NCBI RefSeq assembly: GCF_000423545.1
Contig: NZ_AUIE01000016.1
Coordinates: 100,518-164,517, forward strand
Direction of reading: 5' to 3'
DNA from: Metapseudomonas resinovorans DSM 21078
Lineage (GTDB): Bacteria; Pseudomonadota; Gammaproteobacteria; Pseudomonadales; Pseudomonadaceae
DNA: 64,000 nt
In this document: one piece after another, positions 43,531 through 52,083 of the stretch
Position numbering within the stretch: position 1 is the first letter of the stretch
How the letters are laid out: each line of letters opens with the position of its first letter
Translations under genes and position numbers: made by a program
The notes under the pieces: generated by a model
The model's input: the letters and a program-made list of their open reading frames with translations, nothing else
Database searches by the model: none
What the model was told of the DNA's origin: nothing

Positions 43531-44049
43531 ATGTTGCGAAGCTACCTGCGCCTGATCCTGTTCACCCTGGGCTTGCTGGTCGGGGTGCAGGTGCCGGGCT
43601 TCATCGAAGACTACGCCCAGCGCGTCGACGCCCACCGGCTGGAAGCGGAGCAGGGCCTCAAGGGCTTCCGTGAAACCGCCCAGCGCTTCTTCGAGGGCGA
43701 CCTCGACGCCCTGGTCGCCCACTACCGCGCAAGCGCCGACCCGGTCATGCGCAGCGACGCCGACAGCGTGGCCCACCTCGTCACCCGTAACGACCTGATG
43801 CAACGCGAATGGCGCGCCCTGCAAGGCCCCTGGTACCAGCGCGCCTGGCATGTACTGGCCATGGCCAACCCCGAGCTGCGCCAGGAAACCCTCACCGCCT
43901 ACAGCTATCAACTGCTGCTCAAACCCGAAGCCATCGCCTGGGGCCTGGCCTGCGGCCTGCTGCTGGCGTGGCTGGTGGAAAGCCTCCTCCTGCTCATCGG
44001 CGCTGGCATCGGCCGCAGCAAGAAGGTGCAGCAGCGGCATTGGCGGTGA
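43531..44049 (+). CDS. DUF2937 family membrane protein
   Basis: A 172-residue protein with an N-terminal transmembrane segment (YLRLILFTLGLLVGVQVPGF), a ~100-residue helical extracytoplasmic stretch, and a C-terminal membrane helix (IAWGLACGLLLAWLVESLLLLIGAGIG). That layout and FIEDYAQRVDAHRLEAEQGL match DUF2937. Function unknown. AGGAGAT precedes the start. Confidence 0.82.
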   Translation: MLRSYLRLILFTLGLLVGVQVPGFIEDYAQRVDAHRLEAEQGLKGFRETAQRFFEGDLDALVAHYRASADPVMRSDADSVAHLVTRNDLMQREWRALQGPWYQRAWHVLAMANPELRQETLTAYSYQLLLKPEAIAWGLACGLLLAWLVESLLLLIGAGIGRSKKVQQRHWR

Positions 44050-44086
44050 CGCTCATGCCACCCATCCATTGCCAGAGAGGGAAGAA

Positions 44087-44395
44087 ATGGTCACCTGTTA
44101 CCTGAGATACGTCCTGGACCCGTACAAGCTGAGTGAATTCGAGCACTACGGAAAACTGTGGATTCCGCTGGTGGAGAAGTTCGGCGGCCAGCACCACGGC
44201 TACTTCCTGCCATCCGAAGGCGCAAACAACATCGCGCTCGCGATGTTCACCTTTCCCAGCCTGGCGGACTACGAGCGCTACCGGCAGCAATCCATGAACG
44301 ACCCCGAATGCATCGCCGCCTTCAAGTACGCGGAAGAGACCCGGTGCATCCTCAGCTACGAGCGCTCGTTCTTCAGGCCTGTGTTTGGCGCGTAG
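44087..44395 (+). CDS. NIPSNAP family protein
   Basis: A 102-residue dimeric alpha/beta-barrel (ferredoxin-like) protein. It has VTCYLRYVLDPYKLSEFEHYGKLWIPLVEKFGGQHHGYFLPSEGANNIALAMFTFPSLADYERYR, the NIPSNAP pattern. Role unknown. ATG 44087 follows GAGAGGGA. The last gene before the accessory block. Confidence 0.88.
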   Translation: MVTCYLRYVLDPYKLSEFEHYGKLWIPLVEKFGGQHHGYFLPSEGANNIALAMFTFPSLADYERYRQQSMNDPECIAAFKYAEETRCILSYERSFFRPVFGA

Positions 44396-44520
44396 AGAGC
44401 GCCGGCAGTGCTCCATTGGACCGTCGCTGATGGGTATCGCTGCGCTCCAGCGGAACGCCGCCCGCCACATCCTGCGAGTGGCACGTCTCGAATCCGGGTG
44501 TTGCGGCTGAGTTCGAGCGG

Positions 44521-44569
44521 AATCCGCTTCCAGCGCGGCTCGTCCTTCAACCACGGGTCATCATGTGCC
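44521..44569 (-). pseudogene. 49-nt remnant of a BRO-domain gene 3' end
   Basis: 43 of 49 bases match 49840-49888, the 3' end of the BRO-type gene below, in the same orientation. Translated, it reads AHDDPWLKDEPRWKRIP against AHDAPSLKEEPSWKRIS, so the coding frame is retained. The SulP stop codon (44561-44563) lies inside it, in another frame. Confidence 0.75.
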
Positions 44570-46318
44570 TGCCACAGCCTTGCCCTGGAACTCGTCGATG
44601 ACATCGGCCACCGAAACCGTGTGGCCGAAGTTGCCGAAGCGTTCCTCCAGCCCTTCGGTGCGCAGTATGTCCCGTACTCGCGCATGGGCCCCGACGGGTC
44701 GCAAGCGTATCCCTAACCCCTGCAGTTCCCCATGCAACGCCTCAAGCATACGTACGCCGGCCAAGTCGACGAGCGGGGAGGCGGACATGTCGCAGACCAC
44801 CAGTTTCAATGCGTCGGGGGTAGAGCGGATTCTCTGCCAGAGCACATCGCGCACGTGCTCGACGTTGAAGTAGAGCAACGATGCTTCGACGCGGAACACC
44901 AACACGCCCGGTACGGCCAGATTGTCGGAACTGCGATCCATGTCGGAGTAGCTCCGGGTGCCGGGGATCTGGCCGAGAAACGCCACGTGGGGGTGCGCGA
45001 CACGATGTATCAGCAACAGGAGCGACACCAGTACCGCCAATAGCACACCCTTGAGAATCCCCAGCAGTAGCACGGCGGCGAAGGCGACCATCGACACGCT
45101 GAACTCGAAGCGACTCACACGCCAGACGTGGCGCAGCTCGGGGATGTTGATCAAGCCTTTGACGGCCACCAGCACGATGGCTGCAAGCACCACATTGGGC
45201 AGGTTGGCCAGTAATCCTGTCAGGAACATCAGGCACAAGGCGATGGTGATCGAGGCAAAGACCAGTGCCAGCGGCGTCTTGGCGCCGGCTTTGTCATTCA
45301 CCGACGATTGAGACAGACCGCCGGCCACCGGATAGGCCTGGAACAAGGCTGCACCCAGATTCGCGGCACCCAGGCCAAGCAGTTCCTGGCGTGGATCAAT
45401 TTCCTGGCCGTGCGCCTGGGCCAGGGCTCGGGCCGCTGAAACGCTTTCCACATAGGCCAGCAGCATGCACGCGAACGCGAGGGGGATGACCCCGTCCACG
45501 TCCCGCAGTCGCAGCTCCGGGGGGTGGAAGTCGGGGAGGCCGGTCGGCAAAGCCCCGACCACCTTGAAGCCAAGGCTGCTCAGCGGTGTCACCGACAGGG
45601 CGATGATCGATATCACCACCACGAACAAAGCCACCGGGCGGCCTGGCAGAAACCTTTCCCCGAGCATCAGCGCCGCGATGGCTGCCAGGCCGAATATCAG
45701 TACAGCGAAGTTGGTGTCGGGAAGTTGGCCGGTCAGGACAACAATGCGCTCGAAGAAGTCTTCCCCGCCTCCCGGGACCCCGAACAGCTTGGGCAACTGG
45801 GTCATCGCAATGGTCAGCGCTGCGCCGGCCTTGAAACCCAGCAGAATGGTCTCGCTGATGAAGTTGACCAGCGAGCTCAGGCGCAGCAGCCATGCCAGCG
45901 CACACATGGCGGCGATGACCAGCGCTGTCAGTGCCGCTATGTCGGCCCAACGTGTCGGATCGCCCCCCGCCATGCCCGCAACCGTGACGCCGATGAGCAT
46001 CGAGATGGCGGATGTGGGGCCAATGGCCAGCTGGCGAGAAGAGCCGAACAGCGCATAGAACAGGCCGCCGACCAGATAGCAGTAGATGCCGTACTGCGGC
46101 GGAAGACCCGCGAGCAAGGCGTAGGCGAGGGAGACCGGAATGCCGTAGGCCGCCAGGGTCACACCCGCGACAACGTCATTGCGAAGCCACTTCACCTGGT
46201 AGGTCGGGAGCCACTGGGCCGGAGGAAAGGCCGCGCGCCAGCCGCGAACCGGCGCATGGGCGGCAGGCATCGTTGCGGGCGTGGCCTTATTGGTCGCGGG
46301 GGGATCGTTTCTTGGCAT
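44561..46318 (-). CDS. SulP family anion transporter with STAS domain
   Basis: A 585-residue SLC26/SulP transporter for sulfate, bicarbonate or other anions. The membrane domain has VVAGVTLAAYGIPVSLAYALLAGLPPQYGIYCYLVGGLFYALFGSSRQLAIGPTSAIS and later GAANLGAALFQAYPVAGGLSQSSVNDKAGAKTPLA, a hallmark of SulP. The C-terminal STAS domain has VLVFRVEASLLYFNVEHV and LVVCDMSASPLVDLAGVRMLEAL. The last residues (KAVAGT-stop) run into the BRO-gene remnant. The leader MPRNDPPATNKATPATMPA is a soluble tail; a downstream ATG 48 nt in could also be used. Confidence 0.93.
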   Translation of the reverse strand: MPRNDPPATNKATPATMPAAHAPVRGWRAAFPPAQWLPTYQVKWLRNDVVAGVTLAAYGIPVSLAYALLAGLPPQYGIYCYLVGGLFYALFGSSRQLAIGPTSAISMLIGVTVAGMAGGDPTRWADIAALTALVIAAMCALAWLLRLSSLVNFISETILLGFKAGAALTIAMTQLPKLFGVPGGGEDFFERIVVLTGQLPDTNFAVLIFGLAAIAALMLGERFLPGRPVALFVVVISIIALSVTPLSSLGFKVVGALPTGLPDFHPPELRLRDVDGVIPLAFACMLLAYVESVSAARALAQAHGQEIDPRQELLGLGAANLGAALFQAYPVAGGLSQSSVNDKAGAKTPLALVFASITIALCLMFLTGLLANLPNVVLAAIVLVAVKGLINIPELRHVWRVSRFEFSVSMVAFAAVLLLGILKGVLLAVLVSLLLLIHRVAHPHVAFLGQIPGTRSYSDMDRSSDNLAVPGVLVFRVEASLLYFNVEHVRDVLWQRIRSTPDALKLVVCDMSASPLVDLAGVRMLEALHGELQGLGIRLRPVGAHARVRDILRTEGLEERFGNFGHTVSVADVIDEFQGKAVAGT

Positions 46319-46508
46319 GAGTCCATCCGTCCTGCATGCGGAGCGTCAGTCTTCTACCACCTCGACTGCGACATGACCGCGGTGGGCCTCAGCTATCCGT
46401 GCAGATTAGATCGCCCCGATTGGGCCAGCAAAGGCGGGTGGGCCGCTTTCCACTGCCTTGTCGACGGCGTCGGTTCGCAAAGGGGCAGGTCATTGCTGGT
46501 GTACGCCA

Positions 46509-47600
46509 TCACTGCGCCGGGATGGTGATCAGCGGCAGACTGTTATTCCCCTTGGCCTCCGACAACGTGAAGAAAAACATGATGGCGGCCAGTGCCCGCT
46601 TCGCCTGCCAGTTGCTGTGATCTATCCAGAACCAGTAATCGCGATAACGCACGGCCGTGTAAGCGTGCTCGGGCTTTTCCTTTCCGCTGTGAACGAGCGT
46701 TCCAGATGCGGGATTATCCGCACTGCCCGTGTCGACGGTCGGTACGGCGCTTCGGTCCTGAATATGCGCTTCGGGCACGTCTATGTAACTGGAGAAGGCC
46801 GTCATGATCTGCAGCATCGAACGGCTGTTGACCGACAGTTCGCCCTCTTCGCCCCGTGATGGCGAGTACTTGAGCACGAAGCGCTGGCTGTCTTCAGGCA
46901 AATGAAGCAGGCGACGGAGCTGATTCTGCTTTTCCAGTATGTCCGGTTCTACGTCATCTCGACGCATGATCAGCAGCGCGGTCGTGCCCGTGGCCTTGTT
47001 TTCATCCACGCGCAAACCCACGGCGCCCGCTGCCTGGATTTCGCGCAGCAACGCCAGGGCACGCAGGAAATCCGGTTCGGCCTCACGCACGGCGCCAGCC
47101 AATGCCGTGCGATTGCGGACACCGTTGAGCGACTCGACCGTCAGCCCGAGGATGAAGTCCGCCGCATAGCCTGACTGGAGCAAGGAGAAAATGTTCTTTG
47201 GGTCGATGGGCGTCAGCAGTCCGATCAGGAACTTCTCGCCGGTCATCGGCACATAGGTAATCGTGGGGCGATCGGTGTATTTGCCGTTGGCACCGAGTAC
47301 GACGCTGTTGCCCTGAACGGCATCGGCCGAGGAAATCTGGCCGCCGATGTTGCCTCCGGTTTCCAGCGAGTAGCCGGCGACGATCGAGGCAACGTCGACA
47401 AATACGGGCATGTCCATGTAGCGCAGCTTGACGATGTTGAGCAGGGTCTGCTGCTTCCAGGAATCGGCGATGGCCGAACTGTAATCGAAGCGATCCACCG
47501 TCACGGTACCGGGGCCGATGCTCGCGCAACCCGACAGCACCAGAGATGCCAACACGGCGGCAATGAGAAGGATCGTCTCGTTCGGAGTCACTCTCACCAT
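46509..47600 (-). CDS. Conserved lipoprotein of unknown function
   Basis: A 363-residue lipoprotein: signal with lipobox LSGC (Cys25), then VDRFDYSSAIADSWKQQTLLNIVKLRYMDMPVFVDVASIVAGY, a sequence style I recognise from uncharacterised proteobacterial lipoproteins without an assigned function. The C-terminus contains VRYRDYWFWIDHSNWQAKRALAAIMFFFTLSEA. It begins 2 nt after the stop of the small ORF 47603-47911 and is 190 nt upstream of the SulP gene's 5' side on the same strand. Confidence 0.75.
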   Translation of the reverse strand: MVRVTPNETILLIAAVLASLVLSGCASIGPGTVTVDRFDYSSAIADSWKQQTLLNIVKLRYMDMPVFVDVASIVAGYSLETGGNIGGQISSADAVQGNSVVLGANGKYTDRPTITYVPMTGEKFLIGLLTPIDPKNIFSLLQSGYAADFILGLTVESLNGVRNRTALAGAVREAEPDFLRALALLREIQAAGAVGLRVDENKATGTTALLIMRRDDVEPDILEKQNQLRRLLHLPEDSQRFVLKYSPSRGEEGELSVNSRSMLQIMTAFSSYIDVPEAHIQDRSAVPTVDTGSADNPASGTLVHSGKEKPEHAYTAVRYRDYWFWIDHSNWQAKRALAAIMFFFTLSEAKGNNSLPLITIPAQ

Positions 47601-47602
47601 CC

Positions 47603-47911
47603 TCAGCTGGGGGCGGGCATCAGCGCTGCATCAACGGGTGCGCGCTCGACTTCCGCGTACCGACTGCGCCATGCCGATCCGGCCAGGGAAACATCGTTCT
47701 CTTGATCGCACTGAGTCAGCGGCTCCGTAGATGCCACGCCACAGCGCAAGGTGTCGGCCGGTGCATTGATCCGGGTCCTGATGATGCTGGCAGTCCGATC
47801 ACGGGCCTCAACCTGAGAGGTTAGCCCAGCTCCGCAGGCCTCAGCGTCGCTGCGCATCATCCGCTCACGCGGATATCCGGGCCGAGGGCGTGCATAAGGT
47901 CGAATGTTCAA
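47603..47911 (-). CDS. Possible small ORF coupled to the lipoprotein gene
   Basis: A 102-codon frame from TTG 47911 (or 85 codons from ATG 47860, MMRSDAEACGAG) ending in TGA just 2 nt before the lipoprotein ATG, an arrangement suited to translational coupling. No domain, signal peptide or family is recognised; Cys residues are sparse and composition is ordinary. It may be only a chance ORF in the promoter region. Confidence 0.3.
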   Translation of the reverse strand: MNIRPYARPRPGYPRERMMRSDAEACGAGLTSQVEARDRTASIIRTRINAPADTLRCGVASTEPLTQCDQENDVSLAGSAWRSRYAEVERAPVDAALMPAPS

Positions 47912-48018
47912 CTTTCATTTGAACGTGGGAAACCACGTGTTTAGGGCGTGGTCATGAGTCATCGGCTCTGCCTGTGACGATCGAAATGCCTGATTTAAAG
48001 GATGAAGCCGGATTGTCA

Positions 48019-48081
48019 GTAGGAGCGAGCTTGCTCGCGAACAGCCCGAGCACGATCTTTCGCGAGCAAGCTCGCTCCTAC
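48019..48081. repeat. REP-like 22-bp inverted repeat
   Basis: GTAGGAGCGAGCTTGCTCGCGA (48019-48040) is exactly complementary to 48060-48081, with a 19-nt loop. It lies between the divergent lipoprotein and DUF2252 genes. Confidence 0.92.
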
Positions 48082-48192
48082 ACGTCGGTAGCGCGGATGA
48101 AATCCGGGCCACGATCTGGCCGGCTGCATCCGCGATGCCCCCTTATGGGGGCCAACCGACGATTACTGTGAGCGGGAACGCGGGGCGCAACC

Positions 48193-49608
48193 ATGGCAGC
48201 CAGCAAGAAAACCACCCACATGGCAAAGGGCAAAGCCACCAAGGCAGCAGCGGCCCTACCGCAATTCCGCTCTCGCGAGGAACGACTGAATGCCGGGAAG
48301 CTGCTGCGTGACAGGGTGCCGCGCAGCAGCCACGCCGCCTGGACAACAAAGGACAAGCGACGGTACCCGATCGCGATCCTCGAAAAGTCGAACAAGGATC
48401 GGCTTCAGGAGCTGGTGCCGATCCGCTACGGACGCATGCTCCGCAGCCCCTTTACTTTCCTCCGGGGCTCGGCGGCGCTCATGGCCCATGACCTGGCCAG
48501 CACCCCCGACATCGGGGTGCAAGTGCAGGCCTGCGGCGACTGCCACCTCTTGAACTTCGGTCTGTTCGCCACGCCAGAGCGCAACCTGGTGTTCGACCTC
48601 AACGACTTTGACGAAACCCTTCCCGCCCCTTGGGAGTGGGATATCAAACGGCTCGCCGCGAGTTTTGCGGTTGCCGGACGCGATAACGGGCTGTCCGATG
48701 ACCAGGCACGGGAAGCCGCGGTGGCATGTGCGCGCGCCTATCGGGAGAACCTGCACGAATACTCCAGGAAGAATCCGCTGGAGGTCTGGTATTCGCGCCT
48801 GGACATGGACACCCTGATCGAGCTGGCGCCCGATGAAAAGATTAAAAAGAGTCGCCAGCAACTTGCCGATAAAGCCCGCGCGCGGGTGGTCGAAAACGTC
48901 TTTCCCAAGATTACCGAGCAGGTTGCCGGGTACCCGCGCATCGTCGATCAACCCCCGATCCTGTACCACGTCGACACGCCACGATTCCTGGAAACGGCCC
49001 ACCGTGCGATGGCGGACTACCGTTCGACGCTGTCCGACGAACGCCGCGTTCTCCTGGATCGCTATCGCCTGGTGGACGTAGCCATGAAAGTCGTGGGCAT
49101 TGGCAGCGTTGGCACCCGCTGCTTCATCGGATTGCTCTTCTCCGAAGAAAACCATCCGCTGATTCTTCAGTTCAAGGAATCCTGTCGCTCGGTTCTCGAA
49201 CCCTATGCGGGGAAAAGCCAGTACACGAACCAGGGGCAGCGCGTCGTCATGGGGCAGAGGCTCATGCAGTCCTCCAGCGACATTTTCCTGGGCTGGACGC
49301 GTGGCCAGGGTGGGCATGATTACTTTGTCCGGCAGATGCGCGACATGAAGATGTCCGTGCCCATCGAGGGGGTTTCAGCCACGCGGCTCAAACGCTATGC
49401 CGGAGTCTGTGGCATTACCCTGGCCCGCGCCCATGCCAAGTCGGGTGATAGTGCGACCATCACGGGTTACCTGGGCAACGGCGACAGTTTCGATGAGGCA
49501 CTGGGTGACTTTTCCCTCGCCTATGCCGATCAGACGGAGCAGGATCATGCGGCCTTGGTGAAGGCCGTGAAGTCCGGGCGATTGGAGGTCCTTATTGAGG
49601 AGGAGTAA
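48193..49608 (+). CDS. DUF2252 family protein
   Basis: A 471-residue protein of the DUF2252 family, which resembles aminoglycoside-phosphotransferase/protein-kinase-like folds. It shows RYGRMLRSPFTFLRGSAALMAHDL, GDCHLLNFGLFATPERNLVFDLNDFDETLPAPWEWDIKRLAASFAVAGR and VVGIGSVGTRCFIGLLF. The HLLNFG and DFDE segments are where kinase-like catalytic Asn/Asp would sit. Substrate unknown. The N-terminal 20 residues are Lys/Ala-rich, and a second Met at residue 10 is an alternative start. Confidence 0.9.
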   Translation: MAASKKTTHMAKGKATKAAAALPQFRSREERLNAGKLLRDRVPRSSHAAWTTKDKRRYPIAILEKSNKDRLQELVPIRYGRMLRSPFTFLRGSAALMAHDLASTPDIGVQVQACGDCHLLNFGLFATPERNLVFDLNDFDETLPAPWEWDIKRLAASFAVAGRDNGLSDDQAREAAVACARAYRENLHEYSRKNPLEVWYSRLDMDTLIELAPDEKIKKSRQQLADKARARVVENVFPKITEQVAGYPRIVDQPPILYHVDTPRFLETAHRAMADYRSTLSDERRVLLDRYRLVDVAMKVVGIGSVGTRCFIGLLFSEENHPLILQFKESCRSVLEPYAGKSQYTNQGQRVVMGQRLMQSSSDIFLGWTRGQGGHDYFVRQMRDMKMSVPIEGVSATRLKRYAGVCGITLARAHAKSGDSATITGYLGNGDSFDEALGDFSLAYADQTEQDHAALVKAVKSGRLEVLIEEE

Positions 49609-49821
49609 TGATCAGATCGGGTGTTCGGAGACAGGGTGGACACATCATGGATTCGTAATCCGGGCTGTTCAGGTCGATCGCTCTGAGCCGGTGATGACAA
49701 AAACAGACGTCGAACCGCCCATCGCTATCCTGGCAGGGTTGCAACACGGGCGCCTCGCCCCCTACCCCGCTCCATACTGCGAGGGGCCGGGGGAGGGGAG
49801 CCAGTCCAACCTCGGACGCCG

Positions 49822-50331
49822 CTAGCAGTCCCCAAGCGAAATCCGCTTCCAGCTCGGCTCCTCCTTCAACGATGGGGCATCATGCGCCGCCATGAACACC
49901 GGCAAATCCCGCCGCGCAATCCAGATATCCCCTTGCCATTTCACCACCCCAATCCGCTGATTCGCCCAGGTCATGAACGCCCGCTGCGGCGTTGCGTCCG
50001 GAGCACGGTGATAGTCATGCAGCGTGGGCACCAGCACCTCGCTCAGCCACTGGCTGATGCAGCGATGCTCCGGGTGCCCAAAGCGATACAGCGCCTTGTA
50101 GGCCCCGGCATCGCTGATCACCTCCACTTCCTCCCGCAGGCCGCTGGCGAACTCCAGCACCACGGCGCGCTTCTGGTGCGGGTCCATGCGCTGCGGCAGG
50201 CGGTAGGGGCGATGGGCACCAATCAGCCGCGCGAAGTCGTAGGCGACGAACCAGGGCTGGTTGTCGATCATCAGCGCGCGTAGTTGATGGGAATGGCGTT
50301 GGAAAACGATGGGGCGATATGCGTCTTGCAT
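49822..50331 (-). CDS. BRO-N (phage antirepressor-like) domain protein
   Basis: A 169-residue protein with a BRO family N-terminal domain: PIVFQRHSHQLRALMIDNQPWFVAYDFARLIG, then DPHQKRAVVLEFASGLREEVEVISDAGAYKALYRFGHPEHRCISQWLSEVLVPTLHDY. BRO-N domains bind DNA and occur in phage antirepressors. Start 50331 (MQDAYRPIVF) follows AAAGGAC; in-frame ATG 50370 is less likely. No other phage genes are adjacent; the upstream region is rich in inverted repeats (see 50389-50600). A remnant of a second copy lies at 44521-44569. Confidence 0.82.
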   Translation of the reverse strand: MQDAYRPIVFQRHSHQLRALMIDNQPWFVAYDFARLIGAHRPYRLPQRMDPHQKRAVVLEFASGLREEVEVISDAGAYKALYRFGHPEHRCISQWLSEVLVPTLHDYHRAPDATPQRAFMTWANQRIGVVKWQGDIWIARRDLPVFMAAHDAPSLKEEPSWKRISLGDC

Positions 50332-50388
50332 GGCGAATAGTCCTTTGCTGAGTTCATCAGCTGCCACCATCCGCTGTCAGTCGAAGGG

Positions 50389-50600
50389 TGGCAGATCGCG
50401 CAGGGTTGACAGACCGGGCAAAGGAGCCGGCAGACCGCAAGGGTCTCCCCACGCGATCTGCCATAGAGCAGTGCAGCAAAAACTGCATGCGAACAAAGGC
50501 CTGCAAAAAACGTCCGCCGTTTTTCGCATGCACCTTGCGGCGCAATCGCGCCTTTGCGTCGGGCTGTCAAACCCGGCCACGGGATTTACCGTGACCGGCG
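50389..50600. repeat. Nested inverted repeats upstream of the BRO gene
   Basis: At least four inverted pairs occur in 210 nt: TGGCAGATCGCG (50389-50400) with CGCGATCTGCCA (50452-50463); AGACC/GGTCT inside that arm; TGCATGCGAA (50484-50493) with TTCGCATGCA (50523-50532); and inside that AAAAACG/CGTTTTT. A looser pair GGGTTGACAG (50404) with CTGTCAAACCC (50565) encloses them. ORFs here are artefacts of the palindromes. It could be a structured leader RNA or a repeat element. Confidence 0.7.
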
Positions 50601-50659
50601 CAGGATAGGGAGGGGAGATTGGAAGGGCAAGTGGGGGGGCGGCTAGATCTCAATGGCAC

Positions 50660-50725
50660 GTTCGGCCAGAGGCAGCCACTCGCGTCAGGCAGCTTTCGAC
50701 CCGAGGCGGACATTCACTAATGTCG
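50660..50725. repeat. Interspersed repeat fragment, diverged copy A
   Basis: Contains CGGCCAGAGGCAG then CGACCCGAGG (50697-50706), words shared in part with 53735-53815. I associate this type with short repeats or pseudogene fragments found near Pseudomonas genes, but the alignment is loose. Confidence 0.4.
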
Positions 50726-50921
50726 GTGGACAAGAAATGAGGGTACACGACTGGGTTGGACCAGCTGTGGGTAGTGCGCTAGTGAGTGCCACCCATTTAT
50801 AGGGAAATTCCTCAAGATTATCCTCTAAGTATAAAAATAAATGATTGTAATTGCTATTAAGTATTCCGAGCCGCATCATGAAGAACTCTTCCGGTGTCGC
50901 CTCGATTTCATGATCGAACAT
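50685..50921 (-). CDS. Doubtful small ORF, possible gene fragment
   Basis: A 78-codon frame. The first ~45 residues (DHEIEATPEEFFMMRLGILNSNYNHLFLYLEDNLEEFPYKW) look protein-like, acidic and lower in GC than the surroundings. The last ~30 cross into the repeat fragment at 50660-50725, suggesting the true end was lost. No family recognised and no good SD. Confidence 0.3.
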   Translation of the reverse strand: MFDHEIEATPEEFFMMRLGILNSNYNHLFLYLEDNLEEFPYKWVALTSALPTAGPTQSCTLISCPPTLVNVRLGSKAA

Positions 50922-51197
50922 GGCATTGACCCGTCTGCGAGACTACTGGGATAACCAGTTCCAATGCCAGTCCGTGTATCGCTTGTGCTTATTCAGATAA
51001 GGAATTCGAAATGAAGATAAGCCTTTTTCACAGAGGCGCATGCGCTGTTGTGATAGCAGAGGGCGCTGAGTTTTAATCTATTCCAGGAATCATCCGTGAC
51101 TGGCTTAGGACATACAAGCGAATTCAATCGCGATGGTCTGTGCTGCGGCCCTCCGAGTGCGGGGCGGGGCGCACCCGGAAGGACGGACAAGGTCAGG

Positions 51198-51539
51198 TCA
51201 ATGTCCGTATTCCACCTTCTGCTGGTGGATCCTTGATTTATAACGGGTTGCCGGCTTGGCGATCGACTCTGTTTCTTCCTGGGTGACCTGTGCGCCGGCG
51301 GCGGTCGGTTGCTCCTCGACCATCTGGGCGAAACGCTCGCTTTCGTCATCAGTTGTCTGCTCGCGTTGCGCTTGCCACTCCTGATATTGGATGAGGCGAT
51401 CACCGCCTCCTTCCGCCAGCATCAGAGTCGGCTGCTGGCTTGCCGATGGAAGAGATGAACTGGATGCCTGCAATGAAGTCAACGCGACAAAAGAAAACAG
51501 CAGGCTGGACAAGACAGTGGTGGTAATTGCGGATTTCAT
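51198..51539 (-). CDS. Small secreted hypothetical protein
   Basis: A 113-residue protein with a signal peptide (KSAITTTVLSSLLFSFVALTSLQA, cleavage near ASSSS), a serine-rich stretch and an acidic, Gln-rich helical region (GGGDRLIQYQEWQAQREQTTDDESERFAQMVEEQP). SD GAGGAAG precedes ATG 51539. Probably periplasmic; no function recognised. It stands alone in a gene-poor region. Confidence 0.65.
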   Translation of the reverse strand: MKSAITTTVLSSLLFSFVALTSLQASSSSLPSASQQPTLMLAEGGGDRLIQYQEWQAQREQTTDDESERFAQMVEEQPTAAGAQVTQEETESIAKPATRYKSRIHQQKVEYGH

Positions 51540-52083
51540 GTGTCTTCCTCGTAACCCCCCAGATAATCCCCGATGTCGGATAATAAGGAAGAGGAAAAAG
51601 ACTTCCAGTACTATCTTCGAATGCCTGACAAGTGGTGAACTTCAAGACGAAGTGGTAGTTCGTAACTATCTGTCTGGCATGCGTTATTCCTACAGTTATG
51701 CCCGTATTTAGTGCATGTGACGGATTGTATTGCGCTATGTAAGTGCGTGTAGTTGAGATGTTTCCGTCTGGTTTCAGAAAAACACTTTAGAAACAAATTC
51801 AATAAATATTAGTGCGACCTGAACTAAGGAAACCCTTCTGAAGAAGACTTCCCGAATCTTTTGAAAGCCCATCCTGCTTGATCAATTCCGGTTTCATACC
51901 AAGCATAGGTACTCATTTGCCATCGCAGCGTCCACGGGCAACTATTGGCCGAATGAGGTCACCCCGGTTCGGAACGCCCCAAAGCCCGCCCTCACGAAAA
52001 CTACTTGGGGCGGGTGCAACCCGCGCTGCAATCCCAGCCGACGCGGCAATACCAACCCGCAGTGGCTGGCGAAATGTCTGAGG
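51540..52083. other. 544-nt AT-rich gap; no gene seen
   Basis: Roughly 51590-51850 is clearly lower in GC than the chromosome average (for example around 51780-51810). It contains the promoter side of the small secreted protein. ORFs here are short and unconvincing. Confidence 0.6.

Noticed and set aside
50271..50608. Several overlapping ORFs on both strands above the BRO gene
   Set aside because: They arise from the inverted repeats at 50389-50600, which keep many frames open. None has an SD or a conserved domain.
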